In this document: piece after piece, positions 1-5,332 of the stretch
Layout: each line of letters starts with the position of its first letter
How positions within the stretch are numbered: position 1 is the first letter of the stretch
Position numbers and translations under genes: made by a program
The notes under the pieces: generated by a model
The model's database searches: none
What the model saw: only the letters and a program-made list of their open reading frames with translations
Told to the model about the DNA's origin: nothing
Source of the DNA: an uncultured Cellvibrio sp.
GTDB taxonomy: Bacteria; Pseudomonadota; Gammaproteobacteria; Pseudomonadales; Cellvibrionaceae
Length of the DNA stretch: 5,332 bases
Direction of reading: 5' to 3'
Assembly (NCBI GenBank): GCA_946482385.1
Contig: CAMLRI010000192.1
Location: forward strand, 1-5,332

Positions 1-35
1 CCCAATCCGCCGCTGTTGCTAATTGCCGCAAGGAA

Positions 36-1181
36 TCAAGAAGCGCTTGCATGTACAGCCCCATAACCCACTGGGTAAATAATGCTTTCCTGGTAACCAG
101 TAATTACCGGGCGATAACCACAAAAACTTTTATCCAGTTCGGGGTCATTGGTATCCACCAATAAAGGGCGGCCATTGAGCGCCAGGATTTTGCCCCGCGC
201 CGCAATCACCACCAGGTTGTCGATTCCCACCCGGCGCAATACCGCTGGCGACAATTGCTGGTTACCGCGCCCCAGGATATGCCCCTGGCCGCCAATGGCG
301 GTGACCACAATTTTGCATGGCAGTTGCCGGGCCTCTATGGCCGCCAACAATTGTGCGGCAGAAAGATCGCGCGCAATCAGTTCGCGATTGAGCAGCAAAT
401 CGACACCGAGCAAACTGCCTTCCAATCCCAATTGCTGTAAAAACACCTGGGTAGTGGAGCCTGGCCCCACAATGTAAAGCGTGTCCTCTTGCAGTTGCTC
501 GATCAGGGTTTCCGCTACATCCAACTGCGCCAGTTCATCGCGCTCGGTGCCGGCATTTTTCACCTGCTGCAACAATTGCGAATCCTCCGGCACTAACAGG
601 GTGCCGTAAAAACGCGCGCGCACCTGGCCCTGGCGGAAGGCTTCTTCGTCTATATCTTTCACATCGCGCTCGGCGATGTTCACCAGTTTGCCCTGCAACA
701 ACTGCTGCAAAATATCACCGGCAGCTTCGGGGGAAATGGCATAAACCCCCGAGTGCATTTTGACCCCCGAAGGAACCCCCAGCACCGGTTGGCTGGTGCC
801 CACCACATCGGCGATCAGGCGTGCGGTGCCGTCGCCACCGGCAAACAGGATTAAATCCACCCGCGCTGCCATAAGCGCGCGCGCTGCGGCGCAGGTATCG
901 TCTGGATGGGTGGGTTGGTGCTGCGCCTGGCCGACAATCACCGTGGCAAACCCCAGTGCCTGGGCCACAGCGGCGCCCATGTCGTCGGCAAAACAATAAA
1001 TAGAAAGGCGATCACGGAAGGCCGCTAGCGATTGCAGTGCCCGCGCCATACGCTGGGGGGCGCGCTGTTCGGCACCGCGCGCCAGGGCTTCGGTGCGAAT
1101 GGCGTCACCATCGGAACCTTTTAACCCCACACTGCCGCCCAGGCCTGCGTAGGGGTTGATGATGACACCCAGCTTAAACAC
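36..1181 (-). CDS. ATP-NAD kinase family protein (COG3199 type)
   Basis: Predicted cytoplasmic 381-residue protein of the NAD kinase/diacylglycerol kinase-like fold. The N-terminal IINPYAGLGG (residues 7-16) with the following VGLKGSDG is typical of the COG3199 branch. The nucleotide-binding signature GGDGT is at residues 115-119, followed by GVPSGVKMHSGVYA (136-149 region) and GPGST (239-243). The C-terminal part carries IGGQGHILGRGNQQLSP (297-313 region), characteristic of this branch and of AcoX-like proteins. By homology it would phosphorylate NAD or a related substrate using ATP, but the branch is poorly characterised and the organism presumably has a separate canonical NadK, so the substrate is uncertain. 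The start is a GTG at 1179-1181 that overlaps the last 8 bases of pdxB (shared GTGTTTAA), which suggests translational coupling as the second gene of the operon. No good Shine-Dalgarno is visible. The gene appears complete, with a TGA stop at 36-38. Family call firm, enzymatic activity inferred. Confidence 0.88.
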   Translation of the reverse strand: MFKLGVIINPYAGLGGSVGLKGSDGDAIRTEALARGAEQRAPQRMARALQSLAAFRDRLSIYCFADDMGAAVAQALGFATVIVGQAQHQPTHPDDTCAAARALMAARVDLILFAGGDGTARLIADVVGTSQPVLGVPSGVKMHSGVYAISPEAAGDILQQLLQGKLVNIAERDVKDIDEEAFRQGQVRARFYGTLLVPEDSQLLQQVKNAGTERDELAQLDVAETLIEQLQEDTLYIVGPGSTTQVFLQQLGLEGSLLGVDLLLNRELIARDLSAAQLLAAIEARQLPCKIVVTAIGGQGHILGRGNQQLSPAVLRRVGIDNLVVIAARGKILALNGRPLLVDTNDPELDKSFCGYRPVITGYQESIIYPVGYGAVHASAS

Positions 1182-2310
1182 AGTGGAAACCCAGCACGCT
1201 TAACCAATGGCGAGCTGCCTGGGCATCGGCCGGCAACTGCACCTGATAATTGTGGAATTCGCGGCGCACCGGGTAGTGTTTGCGCAGGCCGTCAAAAGCG
1301 CTGCCAAAGTGCAGCTCGCCCGCCCGCGCCCTCTTGGCCTGCTCGCGCAAGCGGGCGTCGTCGGCAGCTATGCCATACACCTGTTGGATCAAATGCTTGG
1401 CCAGTGGCCAGGGCTGGGTAATACCAGCGGTATCCAACTGGTTGTCCTGCAGTGGCGGCACCAGGGCAGCCAAGCTGGCTTGGGGCACAAAACCAAAATG
1501 GTCACAACAGGCGCGGTAGATCATTTCAGTGCCATTAAGTTTGCCATCGTAGCTATAACCGGCAATGTGAGGCGAACCCAAATCCACCTTATCCAGCAGA
1601 TCCAGGGAAATATCCGGCTCAGCTTCCCATACATCCAATACCACCCGCACATCGGAACGCTGCTGCAAAAAGCGCAGTAGTGCCTGGTTGTTGATGACGG
1701 CGCCCCGCCCGGCATTGATCAGCACCGCGCCCGGTTTAAGCTGCGCCAGCTCCCGCTCGCCCAGCAAATGCAAGCTGGGATGTAGCCCGCTGCTAACCAG
1801 GGGGGTATGCATGCTGATCACATCGCAGGCCAGCACCTCCTCCAGGCTGGTGAGGTCGGGGTTTTGCGCCAGGGTCAGGTTGGGGTCGTAGCAGCGTACA
1901 TCCACACCCTGTGCCTTGAGCCGGCGGTAGAGCGAACCACCTACATTGCCACAGCCAATAACACCTATGCGGCTATGCAGCCAATTCACATCCAGGTGCG
2001 CCAGGGCGGCATAGACATACTCCACCACAGAATTGGCATTGCAACCGGGGGCGCTGCTCCAGCGGATGCCCTGTGCGTCCAGGTAAGCCTGGTCCAAATG
2101 ATCCACCCCAATGGTGCAGGTACCGACAAATCGCACCCGGCTGCCGGTCAGCAGGGCTTCATTTACGGGGGTGACCGAGCGCACTATCAAGGCATCGGCA
2201 TCGCGCACATCGGCAGCGGTCATATTGCGCCCGGGCAGGCGCACTATCTCGCCCAGGCGGCCAAAGAACTCGGACACTAAAGGGATATTTTCGTCGGCAA
2301 CAATCTTCAT
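1174..2310 (-). CDS. pdxB: Erythronate-4-phosphate dehydrogenase PdxB
   Basis: NAD-dependent oxidation of 4-phospho-D-erythronate to 2-oxo-3-hydroxy-4-phosphobutanoate, the second step of the deoxyxylulose 5-phosphate-dependent pyridoxal 5'-phosphate pathway, in the cytoplasm. The 378 residues match the family's usual length. The N-terminal catalytic half begins MKIVADENIP, as in E. coli PdxB (MKILVDENMP). The Rossmann dinucleotide motif GCGNVG is at residues 119-124. The D-2-hydroxyacid dehydrogenase triad is R202 (INAGRG), E231 (WEAEP) and H248 (SPHIAGY), with the same spacing as known PdxB proteins. The C-terminal PdxB dimerisation domain covers roughly 290-378 and includes the typical FDGLRKHYPVRREF stretch. 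The ATG at 2308-2310 was chosen because it gives the family N-terminus. The adjacent ATG (2311-2313) or an in-frame GTG (2323-2325) would add one or five residues, and no convincing ribosome binding site separates them. First gene of a two-gene operon with the overlapping kinase-like gene. Confidence 0.97.
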   Translation of the reverse strand: MKIVADENIPLVSEFFGRLGEIVRLPGRNMTAADVRDADALIVRSVTPVNEALLTGSRVRFVGTCTIGVDHLDQAYLDAQGIRWSSAPGCNANSVVEYVYAALAHLDVNWLHSRIGVIGCGNVGGSLYRRLKAQGVDVRCYDPNLTLAQNPDLTSLEEVLACDVISMHTPLVSSGLHPSLHLLGERELAQLKPGAVLINAGRGAVINNQALLRFLQQRSDVRVVLDVWEAEPDISLDLLDKVDLGSPHIAGYSYDGKLNGTEMIYRACCDHFGFVPQASLAALVPPLQDNQLDTAGITQPWPLAKHLIQQVYGIAADDARLREQAKRARAGELHFGSAFDGLRKHYPVRREFHNYQVQLPADAQAARHWLSVLGFHCV

Positions 2311-2489
2311 CATGGATAGGAGCACACAGAGGTAGAAACGCGGCTTTCGCCAGGGGCAAAACAGCGGCGGGAAAAAAGTAACCCTAAGCGGTTGTGCTTT
2401 GGGGGTTTAGCATATACCTTATATAGTGATGGCTGACTTTTGTGCCATCTCCCGGGACCTGGCTCCCAGCTCACTAGAGGGGGTGTATT
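2311..2489. promoter_or_regulatory. Divergent promoter region between pdxB and the 233-aa gene
   Basis: Two genes diverge from this stretch, so it should hold promoters for both strands. The only AT-rich core is around 2411-2426 (CATATACCTTATATAG), which reads as a possible -10 in either direction. On the minus strand TGGCAC (2447-2442) sits 16 bp from TATATA (2425-2420). On the plus strand TTGTGC (2392-2397) sits 17 bp from TACCTT (2415-2420). Both are weak matches to the sigma-70 consensus. No known operator or riboswitch was recognised. The role as a shared promoter region follows from gene layout; the exact boxes are guesses. Confidence 0.4.
2476..2483 (+). promoter_or_regulatory. Ribosome binding site deciding the start at 2490
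   Basis: The purine run AGAGGGGG lies about six bases before the ATG at 2490-2492. The next in-frame ATG (2517) follows a pyrimidine-rich stretch with no Shine-Dalgarno match. This favours the longer 233-residue product over the 224-residue version beginning MDNVVDIF. Confidence 0.65.
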
Positions 2490-3191
2490 ATGAAGACCTC
2501 GCACACTGGCCACAACATGGATAATGTGGTCGACATCTTCACTCGGAAAACCTACTCAGCCCTTCACGACGAGCGCTTCATCCGCCTGGCCCCCGAGCTG
2601 GATGGCCTGGAAATGCTCTACTCCAACGACAGCTCCACCGATCGCCTCTACAGCCTGAAAATCCTCTGCTGGGGTTTGCGTGCCAATGGCGAAGTCGTCG
2701 GCCTGGTGCCCTGGCTGAACGATATAGTCCCCTGCCCCGAACTCTGCGACCCGCTCAATGGCCATTGGGAGGGTTACTACGACCCGGGCATTGACGAAGT
2801 TTTCTTCGATGCGCCCATGCACAAAATCATCGAGCTGGAAACTGCCGCCGAATACTACGAGGTGCAGTGCGAAAGTGGCGATGATGTGATCCAGGAACTG
2901 CCCGATACCATAGGCACTCACGCCGTGCTGGCCATGCCAGGTAGCAAACGCCTGGCTTTGGTGGAGGTGGTTAGTTGGTGCCTGCATTACGACGGCAGTA
3001 TTTACGCCATGATTACCGACCAGACCAAGGTAGTCAGTACCCCAGTGCTACCGGGCGATGACTGCCTGTACGAAGCCCAGGCCAATGAAAATTTCCGCTA
3101 CTTCTTCCAGCACCAGATCGCCAACAAGATCAAAGCCGAAGACCCGGAAGCCTTGGCAGCCATCTCCATGCTGGTGGACGGGCTGCAATAA
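2490..3191 (+). CDS. Acidic protein of unknown function with an internal duplication
   Basis: I do not recognise a named family. The 233-residue product is very acidic (about 38 Asp/Glu against about 15 Lys/Arg) and has six cysteines. It has no signal peptide or membrane segment, so it is probably soluble and cytoplasmic. Two parts of the sequence resemble each other at a constant offset of 102 residues: RLYSLKILCWGLRANG (52-67) and RLALVEVVSWCLHYDG (154-169). Weaker agreement continues through I79-V80/V181-V182, P83/P185 and L85/L187, and FF at 105-106 roughly matches FF at 205-206. This suggests two related halves of about 100 residues. A good ribosome binding site supports the start, and an intrinsic terminator follows the stop, so it is probably transcribed alone. 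It diverges from pdxB and converges on tusA. Codon use looks like that of the neighbours. A real gene, function unknown. Confidence 0.88.
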   Translation: MKTSHTGHNMDNVVDIFTRKTYSALHDERFIRLAPELDGLEMLYSNDSSTDRLYSLKILCWGLRANGEVVGLVPWLNDIVPCPELCDPLNGHWEGYYDPGIDEVFFDAPMHKIIELETAAEYYEVQCESGDDVIQELPDTIGTHAVLAMPGSKRLALVEVVSWCLHYDGSIYAMITDQTKVVSTPVLPGDDCLYEAQANENFRYFFQHQIANKIKAEDPEALAAISMLVDGLQ

Positions 3192-3213
3192 TCCCTCCTG
3201 ATCTCCGCCTCAC

Positions 3214-3238
3214 AAACGCCGCCTATGCGGCGTTTTTT
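3214..3238 (+). terminator. Intrinsic terminator after the 233-aa gene
   Basis: CGCCGC (3217-3222) pairs with GCGGCG (3227-3232) around a CTAT loop and is followed by six T (3233-3238). AAA at 3214-3216 can extend the stem by pairing with the first T residues. It starts 22 bases after the TAA of the upstream gene. On the opposite strand the same stem is followed only by TTTG, so it may also stop tusA transcripts arriving from the other side, but less efficiently. Confidence 0.92.
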
Positions 3239-3252
3239 ATACCCTCTCCCAG

Positions 3253-3486
3253 CTATTTCTTCTTAATCCAATAGAAATAAACCCCAGCTTCTTCTTTGGC
3301 TTCAACCAGCTCATGGCCCAAAAACAAGCAAAACTTGGGGATGTCCCTCTGGGTGGAGGGATCGGTCGCTTGGACTTCTATCAACTCGCCGCTGGCCAGC
3401 TCGCGGATGGCTTTGTGTAACAGCATCACCGGCTCCGGGCAGAGCAAGCCAGTGGTATCCAATTGTTTATTAATGTGTAAATTCAT
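3253..3486 (-). CDS. tusA: Sulfur carrier protein TusA
   Basis: Small cytoplasmic sulfur carrier. In E. coli, TusA takes persulfide sulfur from the cysteine desulfurase IscS and passes it to the TusBCD/TusE relay and MnmA for 2-thiolation of wobble uridine in tRNAs for Lys, Glu and Gln. The 77 residues are close to the 81 of E. coli. The family signature LLCPEPVM holds the sulfur-accepting C16 in a CPxP motif, equivalent to E. coli Cys19. The middle section with DPST..RDIPKFC and [10 protein letters not shown] also follows E. coli TusA closely, and a second cysteine is C53. The ATG at 3484-3486 gives the usual N-terminal length; no strong Shine-Dalgarno is visible before it. It stands alone on the minus strand, faces the 233-aa gene's terminator, and diverges from the 132-aa gene across an intergenic palindrome. 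Confidence 0.97.
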   Translation of the reverse strand: MNLHINKQLDTTGLLCPEPVMLLHKAIRELASGELIEVQATDPSTQRDIPKFCLFLGHELVEAKEEAGVYFYWIKKK

Positions 3487-3516
3487 AGGCTTAAAACATC
3501 TATAAAAACTCGGTCA

Positions 3517-3537
3517 AATAGCAATTCGATTGCTATT
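3517..3537. promoter_or_regulatory. Perfect palindrome, candidate operator
   Basis: AATAGCAAT (3517-3525) is repeated as its exact reverse complement ATTGCTATT (3529-3537) around the 3-base centre TCG. It lies between the divergent tusA and 132-aa genes, 31 bases upstream of the tusA start. On the minus strand it abuts a TTGACC (3517-3512) and lies upstream of TATAGA (3504-3499). A symmetric AT-rich site with two half-sites spaced about one helical turn is typical of a dimeric repressor or activator site. No T tract follows either arm, so a terminator is less likely. I do not recognise the motif as belonging to a known regulator. Confidence 0.5.
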
Positions 3538-3594
3538 CTTGGGAAACGGAGAATAACCATAAGGATACAGCCACTACCGGGGAACCTTTGTTCG

Positions 3595-3993
3595 ATGTCT
3601 CGGAAACTGCCTCATAACACCATGCCTAGCGACCTTTTTTGCCGCCACAATCTGGAGCTCAGCTTTCGTTTGCTGCGCTCCTCGCACCCTTTATTGGCTG
3701 ATGCCGTAAAGCAGGCGTTGGATTGTGTAAAAGTGGCCAACTACGCCGATTTACATTCACAGTTTACCGGCGAAATGCTGCTCAACCGCGATTTGGTCGA
3801 CCAACTTTCCCCACAAGTCATAGGCAAGGTTGTTGCCGCGCTCACCCAGTTAGGGCGCACCGCTTTGCAGGGCCAGGATTTACCCGGCACCCACATGGCC
3901 ATATTGCGCACTTTGATTGAAGATTGGGTAACACTCACCGAGTGGATACTCAATTACTCCAGCGCCGAACAAGGCCAAACCTCTTATCACTGA
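3595..3993 (+). CDS. Small protein of unknown function between tusA and rlmM
   Basis: A 132-residue product I cannot assign to a family. It looks mostly helical, with a leucine-rich stretch at about 19-48 (LELSFRLLRSSHPLL and following), a second helix-prone part at about 60-93, and IEDWVTLTEWILNY at about 108-121. There is no signal peptide or membrane segment, and the two cysteines (C16, C44) are not in a recognisable motif. The ATG at 3595 is preceded by GGGGAA (3579-3584) at a rather long spacing of about ten bases; the next in-frame ATG (3622) has no ribosome binding site. The only genes that overlap it are short antisense shadows. The last codon and the TGA stop lie inside a 16-bp tandem repeat, so the C-terminus may be recent or variable. 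It diverges from tusA and converges on rlmM. A coding gene is likely; function unknown. Confidence 0.75.
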   Translation: MSRKLPHNTMPSDLFCRHNLELSFRLLRSSHPLLADAVKQALDCVKVANYADLHSQFTGEMLLNRDLVDQLSPQVIGKVVAALTQLGRTALQGQDLPGTHMAILRTLIEDWVTLTEWILNYSSAEQGQTSYH

Positions 3994-4062
3994 TTGCACT
4001 TGTTACTGATTGCACTTGTTACTGATTGCACTTGTTACTGATTGCCCTTTTCACCGATTGCA
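3989..4062. repeat. 16-bp tandem repeat array at the end of the 132-aa gene
   Basis: Three identical head-to-tail copies of ACTGATTGCACTTGTT begin at 3989, 4005 and 4021. A fourth copy at 4037-4052 has three substitutions, and a fifth partial copy (ACCGATTGCA) occupies 4053-4062. The array starts in the last codon of the 132-aa gene and fills most of the gap before the convergent rlmM. Because 16 is not a multiple of three, the TGA in each unit falls in a different plus-strand frame (3991, 4007, 4023), giving a stop in all three frames. I see no intrinsic terminator in this gap. Confidence 0.95.
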
Positions 4063-4093
4063 GGCTGGCCATTACTAACGGCTAACCCATCAA

Positions 4094-5146
4094 TCAATAA
4101 ACCCGCAAATAACCTGTCACTTCTTCGCGGTCGTGATACAGCTGTTTAAAATCCAAAGCTACGCGCATGCCCTGGGCCTCAAGCTCGCCAACAATTCGCT
4201 CGCGGCATTTTTGCACTTCCGCATAGCGCTGCTTCATGGGCAGTTTGAGATTAAAAATCGCCTGGCGGCAATAGCCTTTGGCAAACCATTTGGTCACCAT
4301 GCTCGCCACCCGCGCTGGTTTATCGACTATATCGCACACCAGCCAGTCCACGGGCTTTTTCGGCTCGTACAAAAAACCATCGGTTTGTTTATGTTCTACC
4401 AAACCGGATTCCAACAAGTTTTTATCCATAGGGCCGTTATCCACAGCGTCGACATAAATACTGCGCTGCACTAATTGCCAGGTCCAACCACCGGGGGCTG
4501 CACCCAAATCCACCGCGCGCATCCCGGGTGCCAGGTATGTATCCCACTGCTCTGCGGGAATAAAGTGATGCCAGGCCTCTTCCAGTTTTAAGGTGGCGCG
4601 GCTGGGCGATTCTTTGGGCAAGCGCAAACGCGGAATACCCATGGGCCATGCCGCACTGTTATTGATGGGGCTTACACCCACATAAGCTTCACTGCCGGAT
4701 AAAAACACCAGGTGCAGACGCCAGCCACTTTTGCGTTCGATACAGTGGTTGGATTCCAGCGCTTTAATAAAGGGGACGGTAAATTTTTTCGCCAGGTTCG
4801 ACAGGGTTTTACCTTCGTTGGTGTCTACAGTTTCGCCCACCAGCTCGCGGCATTTCGGCAAATTTTTCGCGCAGGCCAATAGCGGCGTCAGGCGATCAGT
4901 CACTGGCAAGTCGCGCAGTGCCGCACCACCCGCAAACCACTGGCGCACAAAAATCAGCGATTGAAAGGGAATTTGTTTCAGCAGTTTTTCGGCGCCCTGG
5001 GGTTCCTGGGTAATAAACACCACAAAGGCACTGGCATCGGCCGTTTTGCTGTAGCCATATATGCCCTGTGCGGCGGCGCGCTCGCTGATTTCAGCGGCAC
5101 ATTCTTTTTCGAAGCCGGGGCGACAATGTAAAAATAAATGATTCAC
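4094..5146 (-). CDS. rlmM: 23S rRNA 2'-O-ribose cytidine-2498 methyltransferase RlmM
   Basis: S-adenosylmethionine-dependent enzyme that in E. coli methylates the 2'-hydroxyl of C2498 in the peptidyl transferase region of 23S rRNA, acting on rRNA before ribosome assembly is complete. The 350 residues compare with 366 in E. coli, the difference being mainly a shorter C-terminus. The N-terminal MNHLFLHCRPGFEKEC resembles E. coli MNKVVLYCRPGFEKEC. A THUMP-containing region follows to about residue 165, with the linker MGIPRLRLP at 169-177. The Rossmann methyltransferase domain carries K187 in TLKLEE, SAM motif I DLGAAPGGWTWQL (213-225), D272 in VCDIV and K301 in NLKLPMK, fitting the K-D-K catalytic set of RrmJ-like enzymes, and LYHDREEVT near the end. 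The start is a GTG (5144-5146): it gives the family N-terminus, and an in-frame TAA lies just upstream. A 110-bp hairpin element sits 37 bp upstream. Confidence 0.97.
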   Translation of the reverse strand: MNHLFLHCRPGFEKECAAEISERAAAQGIYGYSKTADASAFVVFITQEPQGAEKLLKQIPFQSLIFVRQWFAGGAALRDLPVTDRLTPLLACAKNLPKCRELVGETVDTNEGKTLSNLAKKFTVPFIKALESNHCIERKSGWRLHLVFLSGSEAYVGVSPINNSAAWPMGIPRLRLPKESPSRATLKLEEAWHHFIPAEQWDTYLAPGMRAVDLGAAPGGWTWQLVQRSIYVDAVDNGPMDKNLLESGLVEHKQTDGFLYEPKKPVDWLVCDIVDKPARVASMVTKWFAKGYCRQAIFNLKLPMKQRYAEVQKCRERIVGELEAQGMRVALDFKQLYHDREEVTGYLRVY

Positions 5147-5183
5147 GATTTTCTCGGTTTAAGGATTACTACTAAGCCCTTAC

Positions 5184-5293
5184 AGCGGAAACCAATCTGT
5201 TTCTCTCTGGGGACGCCGTGAATACGTCCATGTAGGCTCGAGGTCGGCATCCATGCCTCCCTCGCCCCAGAGAGAAACAGATTGGTTTCCGCT
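5184..5293. repeat. 110-bp inverted-repeat element with nested hairpins
   Basis: The arms at 5184-5212 and 5265-5293 are perfect 29-bp inverted repeats (outer end AGCGGAAACCAATCTG). The 52-base interior holds two further symmetrical parts. CGAGG (5239-5243) pairs with CCTCG (5260-5264) and GGCAT (5246-5250) with ATGCC (5253-5257). TACGT (5223-5227) can pair with ATGTA (5230-5234) using one G-T wobble. Both inner hairpins have TCCATG at their tips. There is no open reading frame and no T tract for a terminator. The interior wording (GCCGTGAATACGTCCATGTA, then GGCATCCATGCC) resembles short intergenic hairpin repeats I recall from marine and soil gammaproteobacteria, so this is probably one copy of a dispersed non-coding repeat. 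No target-site duplication is obvious. Confidence 0.9.
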
Positions 5294-5332
5294 TCGCTGG
5301 CTGCTGGAATAAATCCAATCAGGATAAAAATA

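Noticed and set aside
1..66. Short open frame on the plus strand at the left edge ending in TAA at 64-66
   Set aside because: It could be the tail of a convergent gene, but only about 21 codons are visible, they overlap the end of the kinase-like gene, and no family is recognisable.
148..477. Plus-strand open frames inside the kinase-like gene (109 and 61 residues)
   Set aside because: They lie antisense to a well-supported family member, and their translations are low-complexity and unlike any family; they are shadows of the coding strand.
1207..2280. Two 157-residue plus-strand open frames antisense to pdxB
   Set aside because: pdxB is unmistakable on the other strand with all catalytic motifs. 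The antisense frames have no ribosome binding site or recognisable domain.
2336..2362. GGC-GAAA-GCC mini-hairpin in the pdxB leader (minus strand)
   Set aside because: A three-base-pair stem occurs by chance often; no other regulatory structure surrounds it.
2450..2469. Short hairpins in the leader of the 233-aa gene (GGGA/TCCC and CTGG/CCAG)
   Set aside because: Stems of only four base pairs, mutually exclusive and without a T tract; not enough to call an attenuator or riboswitch.
2556..2987. 143-residue minus-strand frame opposite the 233-aa gene
   Set aside because: The plus-strand gene has a strong ribosome binding site, a terminator and an internal duplication. The antisense frame has the look of a reverse-complement shadow.
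3989..4062. Reading the 16-bp array as a CRISPR or iteron origin
   Set aside because: There are no spacers between copies, so not CRISPR. No replication initiator gene or AT-rich melting region lies nearby, so an iteron origin is unsupported.
5184..5293. Reading the 110-bp inverted repeat as an intrinsic terminator or a tRNA/ncRNA gene
   Set aside because: Neither side of the stem is followed by a T tract, and there is no cloverleaf or known RNA family pattern.
5294..5332. Possible start signals of a plus-strand gene beyond the window (AGGA at 5321-5324)
   Set aside because: An AGGA followed by AT-rich sequence at the edge is suggestive, but no start codon or coding sequence lies inside the window.

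Overview
The window looks like chromosomal DNA of a gammaproteobacterium. PdxB, TusA and RlmM are all close to the recalled E. coli proteins but clearly diverged from them. Their style, the COG3199-type ATP-NAD kinase next to pdxB, and the hairpin-rich intergenic repeat suggest a Cellvibrio-like or pseudomonad-related organism. The genus is an inference, not something the sequence proves. Nothing points to a plasmid, prophage, insertion sequence, CRISPR array or defence island.

Layout: (1) 36-2310, minus strand: a two-gene operon, pdxB followed by an ATP-NAD kinase family gene, overlapping by 8 bp. Bases 1-35 hold no identifiable feature. (2) 2311-2489: divergent intergenic region carrying the start signals of pdxB and of the next gene. 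(3) 2490-3191, plus strand: an acidic 233-residue protein of unknown function that appears to be built from two related halves. It ends at a clear intrinsic terminator. (4) 3253-3486, minus strand: tusA. (5) 3487-3594: divergent intergenic region with a perfect 9+9 bp palindrome, a candidate operator. (6) 3595-3993, plus strand: an unrecognised 132-residue protein whose stop codon lies inside a 16-bp tandem repeat array (3989-4062). (7) 4094-5146, minus strand: rlmM with a GTG start. (8) 5147-5332: intergenic, dominated by a 110-bp element with perfect 29-bp inverted arms and nested hairpins. The last 39 bases show nothing certain.

Functionally these are mostly housekeeping genes. PdxB carries out the second step of deoxyxylulose 5-phosphate-dependent pyridoxal phosphate synthesis. 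TusA passes sulfur on for tRNA wobble-uridine thiolation. RlmM methylates 23S rRNA. TusA and RlmM both act on the translation apparatus, and their genes are often close together in pseudomonads (from memory); here a small unknown gene on the opposite strand separates them. I found no evidence for a new multi-gene system. The most notable items are the hairpin element upstream of rlmM, the palindrome between tusA and the small unknown gene, the tandem array at that gene's end, and the internal duplication in the 233-residue protein.
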